A DNA stretch of 64,000 nucleotides from Hsuehochloa calcarea (GCA_036346395.1 CM070599.1:18033232-18097231), one strand, 5' to 3'; positions 11,871 through 23,604 are shown, counted from the first letter of the stretch. Notes: generated by a model not told the origin, from the sequence alone. A program made the numbers and translations.

Positions 11871-12657
11871 ATGGCTTCTTCCCTTTTCCACCCCTTCCGT
11901 CTCCCTCGTCGCCTCCTCGCGCGCTTAATTCGTCGGCCCCGGCCGTCACGCCCGGCCTCCTCCTTCCTCCCGTGGCGCCCACTCCCGCCACCACCTCCAC
12001 TCGGCTCCTCCTCCGCGCTCCGGCCGCCCGGCTCCTCCCTCCTTCGGCCGGATCCGCCGCCCGACTCCGCCCCCCAGACTCGCCACCAGCTGCCCGAGCC
12101 GCACTCCTCCACGCCGGTGAGCTCCTACTGTCTCTTGTCGCATTTGCAGGAGCAGAAAAGGAGATCGAGAGAGAGAAAATATACGGGTTCACAGAGGAGG
12201 CAAACGAGATTAGCTAGCCGCTACTGTTGTCGGTGCCTCGGTGGCAATGTGGTATAGATGACAGTAGCTCCCTCTCTGTGTTGCATCTCAGTGTGTGAGC
12301 ATATGGCAGTGAGTAGGATGAAGTAGCTATTGGATGTCCCTAATTAGCCAAGGCCATTAGTGGGTTAGATAAGTTGTTGATGTTCAATTGCCAGGTTATG
12401 TTTTCATATAGTAACCTTCAGTAGATAGATCTGTGCATTTCTCTGCAGGAGACGACGACACAGCACTAACCCCCGGTGGCGAGCCCTCTTTTTGTGACCG
12501 GCCATCGAGCCGAGAAATCATTTTTGCAGGAGCTGGCGAATTGAATGTATATGTTGTTTTTCTTTTGTCGATGCATGTCACGAACCGCACGCCACTTGAT
12601 GCGAAATCATAACCCGATCACGAACCGTTCTAACGTCCTACACATATATTTGCAGAA
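11871..12657 (+). promoter_or_regulatory. GC-rich 5' leader and introns of the second CACTA gene
   Basis: 11871-12120 is very GC-rich and open in several frames, as expected for base composition rather than coding. A candidate donor CGCCGGTGAGC occurs near 12115 and a candidate acceptor TTTGCAG at 12655, immediately before the gene's ATG. Because the splice signals are only suggestive, I treat it as leader rather than protein. Confidence 0.4.
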
Positions 12658-13908
12658 ATGGCCGACCCGAATGACAACATGGACGATGCCATGATGGATA
12701 TTATCAACAATGACGCCTTACAAGGTGCCCAATTGAAGGTGATGACAACAATCAAGAAGTAGATGACGGAGTCGATGCTTTGCCGATTATGAAGATGAGC
12801 AAGACAATCTTTGGCGAGGTCTATCTACAATCTCTTATGTATACATGAAATTGAGAATAATTTCATTTGTCGTATAAATATATTTATTTAAATCTTTGTG
12901 TTTCTACATTCGTAGCCCTCGGATCGGCGACAACAACGGGAAGAGTAGAAATGTACGAGGTCCAAGAAGCCGTTGGAGGGTCGGTTCATTCTCTCGGAAT
13001 TCGAGGAGGATACAGCAAAGTACTTGGACCACATGCACGTAAATTTGTCACCATTGTGGGTACCTTGTAAGGGACGGGATCCCGATCAATGCTCGTGAAT
13101 GGAAGCAAAAGAAAGTTGCTCCTCATATTAGTTTTGTCTCCGATCGTGACAAGGCACTAGTTTGGCAAGATGTCCTTCAACATTTCGCTCGTCTGTAAGA
13201 TGAATCTTTGAAGGAGAGAGTTAGGAACTGGCTATGAAGAAGATGGCCACACAATTCTAGTGTTGGAAGAAGAAATTGTACAACACATTTATCGGGAAGA
13301 ACTCGACGCTTGATTTCAACACTAAGGCCTACGTCAAGTTGAGGCCGTTTTGGGATGAGTTTATGCAGTTCAAGACATCGGAAGAGGGTGAGGCACGGGT
13401 GAGAAGGAACCAGCAGAATGCCCGACAAAGCAATACCACCATCACTTGGGATCGGTGGCTACAGAGTGCCATTCCTAAGTGGGAAAGAATGGAGCGGAGA
13501 TTCTTGCCAAGGGGATCGAACAGAATCAATCAACCGCCCGAGCGCCAAGTATTGGTTTTTCGGTCATGGGGAGCACGGACCTAGAGACCGGAAAGATAGT
13601 GTATGGCGCAAAACTCCAAAGAGCGACAAAAGATTTGCTTATGCTCGAGGCTTGGTGAGTGGCGGTGTGGCCGACAGAGATAAGGATGAGTGACATACGC
13701 CGGAGAGTCTTGAACACGATGGGCGAACAAGAGGCTATGGGGAGGTGTCGTGGGAGCATGCCTTCCTAAATACAAAGCCACCTATAGAAGCCGCCAGAGA
13801 AAGAAGTACGAGGAGGCAGAGCGGATCGCAGGATGGAGGAAATGGTTCTTGAGTCACGGGAAGTGGCTCGTGAAGCAGTAGAGCGAGAAAAAGCACTTGA
13901 AGCCAAAA

Positions 13909-14935
13909 TGATGCGGACATCCTTAGCTATGTTGTTTCATATAATATTTTCAATTCATTAAATACCTCGAGAACAACATGAGCTTGCTAAGAGAGTTGAA
14001 AAAACAAGAGAAGCTTATCCAACGGTGAATCTGCTCACTTGAATTTCCTTTTAAATTAGTTGAGAATTTCATACTACCTAAAACTAGTATTTTGCTTATG
14101 CTCAGATTGGAAGATTCAATAATGAACGGAGATGAAGGATATGAGGCTGTTCTTGAAGAAAGGCCGTCACAATGGAGGAGAAGCTCGTGGGAGACAAGCA
14201 AGGGGAGAGAAGCCCAAGAATCCAAGTCAAATTCGAAACTTCCACAAGCCAACCAAATTCAAATTCGGAATCAACTCAGAATTCAATTCGGATTCGGAAT
14301 CAGCCTCAAATTCGGATTCGGAATCAGCAGGACAGTCCGGAGTAAAAAGGCCATAACTTTCTCATACGAAGTCGGATTTGAGTGTTTTTGGGTTTGTTGG
14401 AAATCTAACTTCAAGCCCGATCCAACGGATCCTCCCTCACTCCGAAATTCGTTCTGTATCAAAATATATGACCGAAACAATATGACGGTTGTAAAATCAG
14501 AGTTTCCTTTTCTGTTTTGGAATGTATCGGAATTGGAGTAGGACTCCAAATCCGAATTAGAATAGGAGTAGGGCCTCTTGGACAGCCATGAGGAGGAGTA
14601 GGAGCACTATATATAGAGGGGTAGACCCCTATTGTAACCTCAGACCACGTTTAATATATTTTCAAAGCTTTTGCTTGATTCTCCTGTTGTGCTTATAGCC
14701 AAAACAGAGGGAATTGGGCATTGAGAACAAGGGGTCGTTCTTGCTTTTCCGCTGGGAATTGAGGGTTCGACGATCTTCGCTTGTGGTCAGTGAGGATCCA
14801 ATCAAGTGTGTGTTTAGGCGAATTTTCCATAGAGTTGCAAGTCCGTGCATTGGCGCGGGGGATCAGCTGGTGGTTCGTCAGGGTACACAAGTTATCAAGA
14901 GGTTCTACGTCGAGAAGATCGGGCACCCCGCATCA
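13909..14935 (+). repeat. 5' LTR of the gag-only element
   Basis: 1027 bases with TG...CA ends. A TATA box (TATATATAG, 14608-14616) lies upstream of the probable transcript start. Compared with its partner it is longer by 24 bases, mostly in homopolymer runs. Short open frames on both strands (14092-14541 and 14283-14549) are LTR sequence, not genes. Confidence 0.93.
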
Positions 14936-14937
14936 GG

Positions 14938-14949
14938 TGGTATCAGAGC
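14938..14949 (+). promoter_or_regulatory. tRNA-Met primer binding site of the gag-only element
   Basis: TGGTATCAGAGC lies two bases after the 5' LTR, as in most plant LTR retrotransposons. Confidence 0.9.
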
Positions 14950-15980
14950 TCCGTTGACTCGGTAGGATCTTTATCCAGTTATCTATTTTTTCCTATACGA
15001 AAAAGCCATACAAATTTTTTTTTTGGTAGTAGTATTGAATTTGTTATTCTAGTGAGTTTTGTTAAGTTTTTGTCCATTAGAATCAAGTTTAGTTTGTTGA
15101 TCTTGAATTCTTTTGCGTTGCTTTTATTTGAGCCTAGTTTGATTTTTTTGTCGTGTTTATAAAAAAACACCAAAAAAGTCGATAACCAATTTATCCTTTG
15201 TGAACCTTTCAATCCTTTGCGAATACTTTGAACCTATTGAAGACTAGCTAAATCGTTGCTTAGGGCTGCATATTAATATTTGTGTTCTTGCAATTGTTCA
15301 AAGATCAAAAGGTGGGAAAGAATTTTGCTCATTTTGGTAGAACAAGAATTTTGGCAATAGTTCAAAAAAAGAAGGAAAAGAGAAGAAAAAAAGAAAGAAG
15401 AGAAAAGAAAAGAGAAAGAGAAAGAGAAAAGGAAAAAGGAAGCGCATAGCAGAACCATAAACTTGAGCGAAAATCCCCACTCATTCTTGATTCAATTGTT
15501 AGAATATCAATATTTTTGCAATCTTGTGCCCTAGTTTCATTATTTGCAACTAGCTAGCGTCTTTCTATAACTTGTGCAATACGAGCTATTTTGTTCTTCA
15601 CTTATATCTTACATAGCTCATTCCTTGATTGCACTAAAGTTCCAATATCTTTGCGTGTGAGTTGTTTTGATTTTCACTTATATCTTTGTGATCGGCAACT
15701 AGGCATTGAATTCTAGTTTGGATATTTACTTAGCCTTACAATACCTAGAATTTTCAAATTAAGTAGGTATTCATACCAAACTCCACAAAACACCGTTGTC
15801 GTGCTTTGACTTGCTCTTGAAATTCGCTCACACATCACCTTGTGGTTCCTAACGCCTCAAGTGTAAGTATTGTTGATCTTAATTCCTTTCGAACAGTAAA
15901 GAAACTTCACCTTGTTAGGATTGTGAGTTGAGTGACCTCTACATATCCACATACACCTACATACATATTCTTTGCTTTGT
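14950..15980 (+). other. Untranslated leader of the gag-only element with a purine tract
   Basis: T-rich leader sequence with a nearly pure A/G run at about 15365-15447. No coding signal. Leaders of non-autonomous elements usually contain the packaging signal; that is inference here. Confidence 0.45.
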
Positions 15981-16515
15981 GCTAACAATGGCGGATCGCG
16001 AGTATCGTATCTTCCCTTCTATGGTAGTAATGATCCGGAGGAGTATCTTGAGTGGGTACAAGACATGGAGTTCGAGCTTGAATCCCATAAGTTGAATCGA
16101 AGCCAAGGAAGTGAGAGTGGCCACTTTGTTTTTACGGACTATGCCTTTAGTTGGTGGCAACAACTAGGTGGAAAGCGATTTATTACATCTTGGGTCCGTT
16201 TAAAAGCATCATGAGAAGAGAATTTGTTCCATCCTATTATGGCGGGAACTACTACGACACGTGGAGAGCATTAAACAAGGATGCAAAGTTGTCAAAGATT
16301 ACTATATTGAGTTAAACCATGCAATGCGCCGTGCCAATATCACTAGTGCATATCAAGAAAAGGCATATTTCAAAGCAGGCTTGAATTATCAGATCGTTGC
16401 TGCACTTCAAGATGAATATTTTCGTAGTCTGCAAGATCTTGTGAAATTTGCTATGAAGGCAGAAAAGAGACTTAAACACATTCAAGCACATCAATTAAAT
16501 CATGCGGCTCTTTAG
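15972..16515 (+). pseudogene. Retrotransposon gag remnant (Retrotrans_gag type)
   Basis: Gag would form the virus-like particle that encloses the element RNA. The segments FYGSNDPEEYLEWVQDMEFE (16020-16080), FTDYAFSWWQQL (16132-16167), then IKQGCKVVKDYYIELNHAMR (16267-16326) and LQDLVKFAMKAEKRLK (16429-16476) follow the order of the gypsy gag domain. At least two frame changes are needed, one just after the ATG at 15988 and one near 16205. No zinc knuckle follows. The stop is at 16513-16515, and the sequence to 17850 has no pol homology. Confidence 0.75.
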
Positions 16516-17176
16516 TTCTAATTCATCCTTTGGTGTGTCACTTGAGAAGAAGATCGAGCATGATAATTTTTCTTCGACCGAGGTGATGAGTAGTCTTTGC
16601 CCGTCACAACCCGCAACACGTGAGGAGGTTGTGGTTGGTGGTAGTTGTGCCCTTGCCGCCCTTGTCTTACAAGGATGAGATGTATCAAAACCCATGTGAG
16701 AATGAGAGCCACATAGCCAAATTGAGTGAGAGTGATAAAAAGAGTGAGCTGTGTGATTCCACCATACGCGAGATTGAGAGCATCCCAATTGAGAGTGTGA
16801 GAGATACACCAAAAGAAAGAGAGAGATAGATGATAGGACAAGTAAGATTATTTTTGAACCTAACAACTTACCTCTATTTCTAGTGTTGTATCCCACATTC
16901 TGCAGGTGGACCAAGCAAATAAGGAGTTGGAGATTCAAGAGCCCTCACCATTGGAAGAGAAAGATAAAGAGCTAACCATAGATGGAGAGGGAATACATGA
17001 AGATCAAGGTAACACTATTTGTCTTGAATTGGTCGTTTATGAAAACAAGGTGCGTAAAGCGAGAACTCCATTATTCATTTGATGATTCCACGTTCTAAAT
17101 TTGATATGCTTAATTTGCATAATGTGAAATTGATTACTCAAAAGAAGTTCTTAGTAGAATACACATTAATAATTCT

Positions 17177-17581
17177 TTGTGTTATATCATATTCGATAGT
17201 CCTAAACATGTATCTAGTGTGATTAAGAAGGTTCTTGAAATTTCACACTTAAGATCACTAGTAAATAGCTACATACACACATATAAATTCAATTTGATTG
17301 GTGATGTTGGTGTAGACAACATGTTTCAAGTTTATCAAATATACATTACCTATGATAATCTTGTTGATTTACAATCACATGTTTTGCATAAACCATCTAT
17401 TAAGCAATGTCATGATATCTTTAAGATGGGTTTAAATACAAGTCTCTATTGTTTAGAATGCAACATGATGCCAACTTGTTTATCTCTTGAATGTATAACT
17501 AATCATAGTAGCAGATTGAATTATGGAATGGTATCAATTGGTTTTCACCCACTTTACTTGACTTTGGTATTGGGAAGGTGA
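17177..17581 (+). CDS. Unrecognised 134-residue open frame in the gag-only element
   Basis: An open frame of 134 codons between the gag remnant and the 3' LTR. I do not recognise the product. It has a Cys cluster (YCLECNMMPTCLSLEC) near residues 90-110 and no obvious membrane segment. It may be a decayed pol spacer, a transduced fragment, or chance in AT-rich DNA. The upstream stretch 16620-17080 contains acidic, repeat-like coding traces in shifting frames. Confidence 0.25.
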   Translation: MCYIIFDSPKHVSSVIKKVLEISHLRSLVNSYIHTYKFNLIGDVGVDNMFQVYQIYITYDNLVDLQSHVLHKPSIKQCHDIFKMGLNTSLYCLECNMMPTCLSLECITNHSSRLNYGMVSIGFHPLYLTLVLGR

Positions 17582-17849
17582 AATTTTATCATATGAGTCG
17601 GTTGTGCAATTTGAAATGTGATTAGAGCTATCGATTGTACAAAACAACGCGAATAACACAATAATTGATTCATACATATATCACGTATATCGTTGTTCTC
17701 TTTGTTTAATACATGTTCGCAAATCATCATGCGCTACGGAACTTGTTTGGATGATAAATACATATACCATGCATATACATTGTTTTCTTCGTCTAGCACA
17801 TTTTCGGGCTATCAAAAGCCGAGGGCGGCTTTTTTGAAGAAAGGGAGGA

Positions 17850-18852
17850 TGATGCGGACATCCTTAGCTATGTTGTTTCATATAATATTTTCAATTCATT
17901 AAATACCTCGAACAACATGAGCTTGCTAAGAGAGTTGAAAAACAAGAGAAGCTTGTCCAACAGTGAATCATTCTTTGAATTTCCTTTTAAATTAGTTGAG
18001 AATTTCATACTACCTAAAACTAGTATTTTGCTTATGCTCAGTTGGAAGATTCAATAATGAGCGGAGATGAAGGATATGAGGTCGTTCTTGAAGAAAGGCC
18101 GTCACAATGGAGGAGAAGCTCGTGGGAGACAAGCAAGGAGAGAAGCCCAAGAATCCAAGTCAAATTCAAACTTCCACAAGCCAACCAAATTCAAATTCGG
18201 AATCAACTCGAATTCAATTCGGATTCGAATCACCTCAAATTCGGATTCGGAATCAGCAGGACAGTCCGGAGTAAAAGGCCATAACGTTCTCATACGAAGT
18301 CGGATTTGAGTGTTTTTGGGTTTGTTGGAAATCTAACTTCAAGCCCGATCCAACGGATCCTCCTCACTCGAAATTCGTTCTGTATCAAAATATATGACCG
18401 AAACAATATGACGGTTGTAAAATCGAGTTTCCTTTTACATTTTGGAATGTATCGAATTGGAGTAGGACTCCAAATCCGAATTAGAATAGGAGTAGGGCCT
18501 CTTGGACAACCATGAGGAGGAGTAGGAGCACTATATATAGAGGGTAGACCCTATTGTAACCTCGCACCACGTTTAATATATTTTCAAAGCTTTTGCTTGA
18601 TTCTCTGTTGTGCTTATAGCCAAAACAGAGGAATTGGGCATTGAGAACAAGGGGTCGTTCTTGCTTTTCATTTGGAATTGAGGTTCGACGATCTTCGCTT
18701 GTGGTCGGTGAGGATCCAATCAAGTGTGTGTTTAGCGAATTTTCCATAGAGTTGCAAGTCCGTGCATTGGCGCGGGGGATCAGCTGGTGGTTCGTCAGGG
18801 TACACAAGTTATCAAGAGGTTCTACGTCGAGAAGATCGGGCACCCCGCATCA
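17850..18852 (+). repeat. 3' LTR of the gag-only element
   Basis: 1003 bases with the same ends as the 5' LTR and TATA at 18532-18540. It is followed at once by the target duplication CAAAA and then by the resumed CACTA reading frame. Confidence 0.93.
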
Positions 18853-19527
18853 CAAAATGAATGAGGAAATCAAAAGGCAAGTGCAGATAGCAGTAAGTTC
18901 CATCCAAAGGCAAACTGCATCAGAGCCGGGAGTCAACATCAGCCCCTAATCGGTTGAAAAGCGATTGCGCTTCCACGGAGGTGCGGTGATTCAAGATGGC
19001 GTAGAAATTGCGCTTCCCGTGGATGACATCACCGATCCTCTCACGACATGTGAGTGCACATTCGAGAGGAATGCCACGGTCATGTTGGCTATCGGTGTTG
19101 TATCTCGTATCGACCCTACGAAGACACCAAGATGCCATGGGGCATTAATACCTCCTGGATATGCTAGCGTCTCGGTGGATAGAGTTGTGAAAGGTAATAG
19201 CAATGTACCTCTTGACATTGAAGGAGGTGATGGGGAGAAGACTTTAGGAGAAGCGGAGAAGACATTCATATGTTGGCGCAAGTGCTATATCATTATTCCT
19301 AGGGCGTCACCTCCTCCTCCTCAACAACCTAACCCTAGGTGCGGATGAAAGTGAACGAAACATTTTTTCACTAATTATGTATTGGCTTAAATAACGGTTT
19401 ACTCATACCACGTTGTTTTCACAGCAGAACCTCCCCCAACCTAAGTCCAATTATCCATTCACCACCTGGTCACAGTGTTGCGGGCGATGACAATGAAGTG
19501 GAAGACACGGCTGCATCCCCACCGGCC

Positions 19528-19765
19528 CCATCGCCTCCACGGCGGGCTCCAACGCCGACACCGGCGGCCCCATCGCCTCCACGGCGGGCTCCAACGCCGC
19601 CATCGCCCCATCGCCTCCACGGCGGGCTCCAACACCGCCACCCGCCGCTCCATCGCCTCCACGGAGGCTCCAACGCCGACACCGCCGCTCCATCACCTCC
19701 ACGGCGGGCTCCAACGCCGCCACCGCCCTATCGCCTCCACGGCGGGCTCCAACGCCGACACCGGC
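19528..19765 (+). repeat. Coding minisatellite, 38-42 bp units, in the second CACTA gene
   Basis: Six copies of a unit containing TCGCCTCCACGGCGGGCTCC start at 19531, 19573, 19611, 19653, 19693 and 19731. In one frame the unit reads APSPPRRAPTP. Unit lengths of 38, 40 and 42 switch the frame between copies, so the Pro-rich reading is not continuous as read. Confidence 0.9.
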
Positions 19766-21615
19766 CGACCCTCGCCAAAGAAGAGGCGCACCCACAAGCA
19801 GCGTCGGCCCCACCGCCAAGAAGAAAGCCTCAGGAGAACACCAGCTATTTCTAAGGCAGCGAAACTTTCCTATGAGAAGGCCGAGGAAATAGATGCTTTA
19901 GTGATAACAGATGTGGGCGAGTTTCTTGCGAAAGTCAAGGCTAAAAGTGAAGCGGCGAAACACGAGAAGCCGTACTTCTTAAAGACGTCCGAAGTTCTAA
20001 GGCAAAGGGTGGGCGCTCACGAGAAAAAGTTACGTCATGCTCGTAAGGATTCGCCACTATCGGACTATGACCGCACTCTCACCAAGTCAATTGAGGAGGC
20101 GAAGAAGAAAGAGAAGAGAGCACGGAAGGGTGTTGCGGCTCGGGGAACAATCACAACAATCGGTGCCCCGCTAGTTATTGGGAATGAATATGGTTCAAAC
20201 ACGAGCGTGCTAGAACAGATATCCGAAATGTGCATTTGGATCAACTTGATGAATTTTTTGAAGCGGTCTAAGCATTTCCCAAATGCTCGTGAGCACACAT
20301 CAAAAGTGCTCGGAAGTTGATCATTGGAAGAAGGAATATGTATATGGCAAGAGTCTATACAACCACGAGAAGCTCATGGAACCGTGCGCAAATGTACTTG
20401 TTAAACAAGTGGTACATGGCGCGTGTCGCGAAAAGCGGATGACTATATTTGCGTCAAAATTAGAAACCATCATTACTTAGTGGCGATGACATTATAATGG
20501 TTCGGTTTAATGAGTTACACCGGCTATGCCACATGAACACTCTAGACAAATCTCTCATCATTTGCTTTTATGCATGCGTGATTCTTTCTTTTAATAATCT
20601 CACTCTAGCATATGTATATGTATAAGTAATTATCCTCACACTAGCTAGCATGTCTATACATATGCAGAGACATGATGAGAGACCTCACACGTAGAAACGA
20701 CAAGAACATTGGTTTCTTTGATCCATATATCGTATTCAAGGACCCAAACACTCCCTACGATCAATGGAGACCTCAAGCGAAGAGGAATTTCGGAGGTTCT
20801 TGATCAACCAAAAGAACAAAAGATTTATACTCTTCCCTACAACTTTGGGTGAGTGTTGTTATCGTGTGCACATTTTACTTTACTTACTCAATCCAACATA
20901 AAGATATATATGTTGACTCTATAAACAAATGCGACTTTCCTTTGAATCACGATTGTCTTGATCTCTCAAGCGGTCATTTGCTAATCTATGACTCGTTGAA
21001 AACCGCGGGAAGATTACCAAGATATGATAGACATTATCCAGGGTAACCCGATCTTTAAATATTTATTCCTGCTCTTTAACTCTGCAATAGTTAATTAACG
21101 ATCAATTATTAGGCGGGGTTTGGGCTTGGTTCGTTCGGCTACACCGTCCGGATCCAAAGCGCCACTTCACGATCCACACCATTGGATGTAAGTTGTACTA
21201 GCTCCCGCATCTTTACCTTATCATGCTTGACTCACGCGGGATAGCGAGAGTAATCTTTTATATCGTCTGATGGGTTCTCTGGCGACCACGAGGCAACAAT
21301 TTGTGTGGATACTCGTTTGCGAGTTCCTCACGGTGTATTCAAAAGAACCCATCTGGATGCGAGAAAGTGCGTAACAAGTATATATAATAAATCCATTTTA
21401 TTTATTTGTTGCTATTAAATAAATCTTATGTATATTAATACTTCTTTCGTTTAATGCAAATTGAAGGAGATATGGTTGAAGGAACAGGTGTTGGATATGG
21501 ACCGCCTCAAAGGAATTCAAGAGACAATCGCGAGATTTCTTAATGAGCATGTCCTCAAGCCCGGCACCGAGTTCTACTTTAACCCAGATGAACAATTGAA
21601 GCCAAACTAGGACGA

Positions 21616-21905
21616 ACATTTGTATGACATTTAAGTGGAGGACAACATTTGTGTTGTAAATACCAAGGATGCATGAATAATGTTGTAAATTTTATGTGCA
21701 TATATATATATATATATTATACATATATATAGCTCCATAATATATATAGTTTCATACTTTATTTGTGTGTAATAATGTTCCAAACTAAATTATATGTGGG
21801 CGTATACATATATTAGCAGCGAAGAATACGCATTTGAAAACCTAATGTAATTGTAAAACCAAAATCAATAATGAATTAAAATGGAAACAAAAAGAAAAAA
21901 AACAC
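21616..21905. other. AT-rich 3' flank of the second CACTA gene
   Basis: Includes a TA-dinucleotide run at about 21700-21740. Probable 3' untranslated and terminator region; no coding signal. Confidence 0.4.
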
Positions 21906-22090
21906 CTTTAGTCCGGTTGGTAATACCAACAGGGATTAAAAGGCGACCAGTGTGACCAGTGGACCTTTTAGTTCGGTTGGTATTAGGTCGACCTTTAGTC
22001 CGGGCACGGGACCGGGACTAAGGTGAGACATTTAGTCCCGATTTCTAGTCCGGCTCTATAGCAGGGACTAGAATACTAGGCCGGGACCAA
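21906..22090. repeat. Right subterminal repeat array of the CACTA element
   Basis: Copies of CTTTAGTCCGG, GGTTGGTA and GGGACTA in both orientations, matching the left array in motif and ending next to the terminal inverted repeat. Confidence 0.83.
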
Positions 22091-22114
22091 AGGTGCATTA
22101 CTGTAGTAGTGTGG

Positions 22115-23604
22115 ATAGGTGGTTTGAAAGATATGGCACATGGAAAGCTGTTGTCATCAATGATCGCAATTTTGCTTATTGCCATATTAAGCATTGTACA
22201 GTTTGCCACTTTTTGTGCCATAGAAAAATATATGCGAAATTGTTAAGATTGTTGTTCTGTAAAACAACAGTTTGACCTTCGGGTCTTAAAACTAGGGGTT
22301 AGACGACCTAATCAGGAAATTTGCATAATTAGTCAAATGTGGAAAAGTTTTTTAGATTCCAGAACTTATATGGTTAGCTATGTTTGGATTCCAAAACAAA
22401 AATTTATGGTTGTTTGATCACCGGGACAGCGGGTGGGTTGTCTGGTGAAGAGGTTTTATTAGGTTTGGTTAGCGCGTAGGAGCAATATAAATTTATTTTA
22501 CGTTTATGCACTATTGTCGCATATTTTGAGGTGGGTAATGGGTTTGTTCAGGGAACGGTGTTGCTTCGGGGTTGGTGTCTTCTTCGCATCATTCTGTTCC
22601 TCGCGGTTAAAATGCAAGTGCATGGTAGAATAGTAGCTTGTGTTGGTTAACTTGGTTGGTTGTTTTCCATGCAATACCTTACATCATTGCTATAATATGG
22701 TGTCCATGTTTATTTAATGCGTATATGACAATGCAAGATATTTTATTGAAATTAACGCTAAATGTTTGAAAATGTTGCATACTTGCATTGCATACATACA
22801 CAAGACCTATCTCGTTGGGCACTCCATAGGAGTGGAGGTTGGACCTCATATGAAAAAGGACATGGTAAGAGTGGTTCATCGACAGGTGAATACTCCGCTA
22901 TACTTGTATTGCATTGCATAAAAGAGAAAGAGAAAGACACAATTTGCAGATGCATACATTTTACAAATACTTGGTTACACTTTTAAGACGATGATACATG
23001 TTTTTGTTGATACTATTTTTTTATTATGTATTTGATGAGTCTTGGATTTATCCTTGCTTTGCTATTGTTTTAGGTGACCGTTGACGGCAACATGCATGGG
23101 ACAGGAGTAGCACATTCACATTACGTGCAGGCAACCACTAGATTATTTCCTTGATTTACTTCAACATTTTTAGTGTCTTAGTTCATTTATTTGGAACTTA
23201 GTTAGTGGAACCTTTCATGCTCCATGATAGATCTGTGGAACATGGTCGGTATAAGAGCTTAGGGTTAATGATAAGTTACAGTTACTTTTGTGGTAATAGT
23301 TTATGTAATAGCATAGTTAATATTTAATACTCTGGGGCGTATGGTTTCGGAAGTTCCCGGTGCGTGGTCTCGAGCTTTTTTAGGCGTGAGGTCCTAAGTT
23401 ATGTGTGAGTGTTTACCCTTTTTTATGTTATCTTGGTATACTTATTATAGGATAACTTGTAGGGTTTTAATTTGGAAAGTGTTGCTAAAATTGTAAGTAA
23501 CACGTTTGGTGTAAAAGGCTTAACCTGGATGTGCTATACATGCGTGAGCCTGCCGGACATTGGGCATGTCTTTAAGCGGATTTTTTGCCAGGGTGTTATA
23601 GCCT
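22115..23604 (+). repeat. Remnant of a gypsy-type LTR
   Basis: The stretch ends in GCCAGGGTGTTATA at 23604, one base different from the LTR end GCCAGGGTGTTACA at 46705. It includes TTTTAGGTGACCGTTGACG near 23072, related to TTTAGGTGATCGTTGATG at 46337. The beginning is unknown; it may lie left of the CACTA element. No gene is visible. Confidence 0.5.

Larger units (their letters stand above)
13909..18852 (+). mobile_element. Gag-only LTR retrotransposon nested in the CACTA coding exon
   Basis: Two direct LTRs (13909-14935 and 17850-18852) start TGATGCGGACATCC and end ACCCCGCATCA. They are flanked by the 5-bp target duplication CAAAA (13904-13908 and 18853-18857). A tRNA-Met primer site follows the left LTR and a purine tract (GAAGAAAGGGAGGA) precedes the right LTR. 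The 2.9 kb interior has a gag remnant and no protease, reverse transcriptase, RNase H or integrase signal, so the element is non-autonomous. The gag resembles the Retrotrans_gag domain of gypsy elements. Confidence 0.93.
12658..21615 (+). pseudogene. Second CACTA gene: Transposase_24-like part, Pro-rich repeats, Ulp1/C48-like tail
   Basis: The start ATG at 12658 opens with MADPNDNMDDAMMDIINND. After an intron near 12815-12915 the coding stretch includes TLDFNTKAYVKLRPFWDEF (13310-13365) and KATYRSRQRKKYEEAERIA (13773-13831), typical of Ptta/En/Spm Transposase_24 proteins. The exon is interrupted in the codons EAKM at 13908 by an LTR retrotransposon and resumes at 18853 (NEEIKRQVQIAVSSIQRQ). 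A proline-arginine repeat segment follows at 19528-19765, then a charged segment (19860-20320). The C-terminal part resembles Ulp1/C48 cysteine proteases: FILFPYNFG-like residues near 20830, the likely catalytic Asp in IYDSL (codon 20990-20992) and the likely catalytic Cys in NNLCGY (codon 21304-21306). The catalytic His is not clear. Several frame changes and stops are present. The joining of all parts into one gene is inferred from order and orientation. Confidence 0.72.
6522..22111 (+). mobile_element. CACTA (En/Spm) DNA transposon, 15.6 kb, two-gene, decayed
   Basis: The ends are inverted: CACTACTACAGAACAGACC at 6522 and the complement of CACTACTACAGTAATGCACC ending at 22111. They are flanked by the 3-bp direct repeat TGG (6519-6521 and 22112-22114), the size expected for CACTA transposition. 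Both ends carry subterminal arrays of CTTTAGTC/GACTAAAG motifs. Inside, in the same direction, lie a TNP2-type transposase gene (7879-11194) and a second gene (12658-21615) with a Transposase_24-like region and an Ulp1-like tail. Both genes are broken by frameshifts and stops, and the second is also split by an LTR retrotransposon (13909-18852). Without that insert the element is about 10.6 kb. It could not now move on its own proteins as read. Confidence 0.93.

Noticed and set aside
11871..12257. Pro/Arg/Ser-rich frames on both strands
   Set aside because: Better explained as the GC-rich leader of the second CACTA gene; every frame is open because of composition.
19475..20320. A single 281-codon frame spanning the minisatellite and the following segment
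   Set aside because: Its start is in the wrong frame for the Pro-rich repeat and is an artefact of unit-length changes; only the part after about 19860 agrees with the family.
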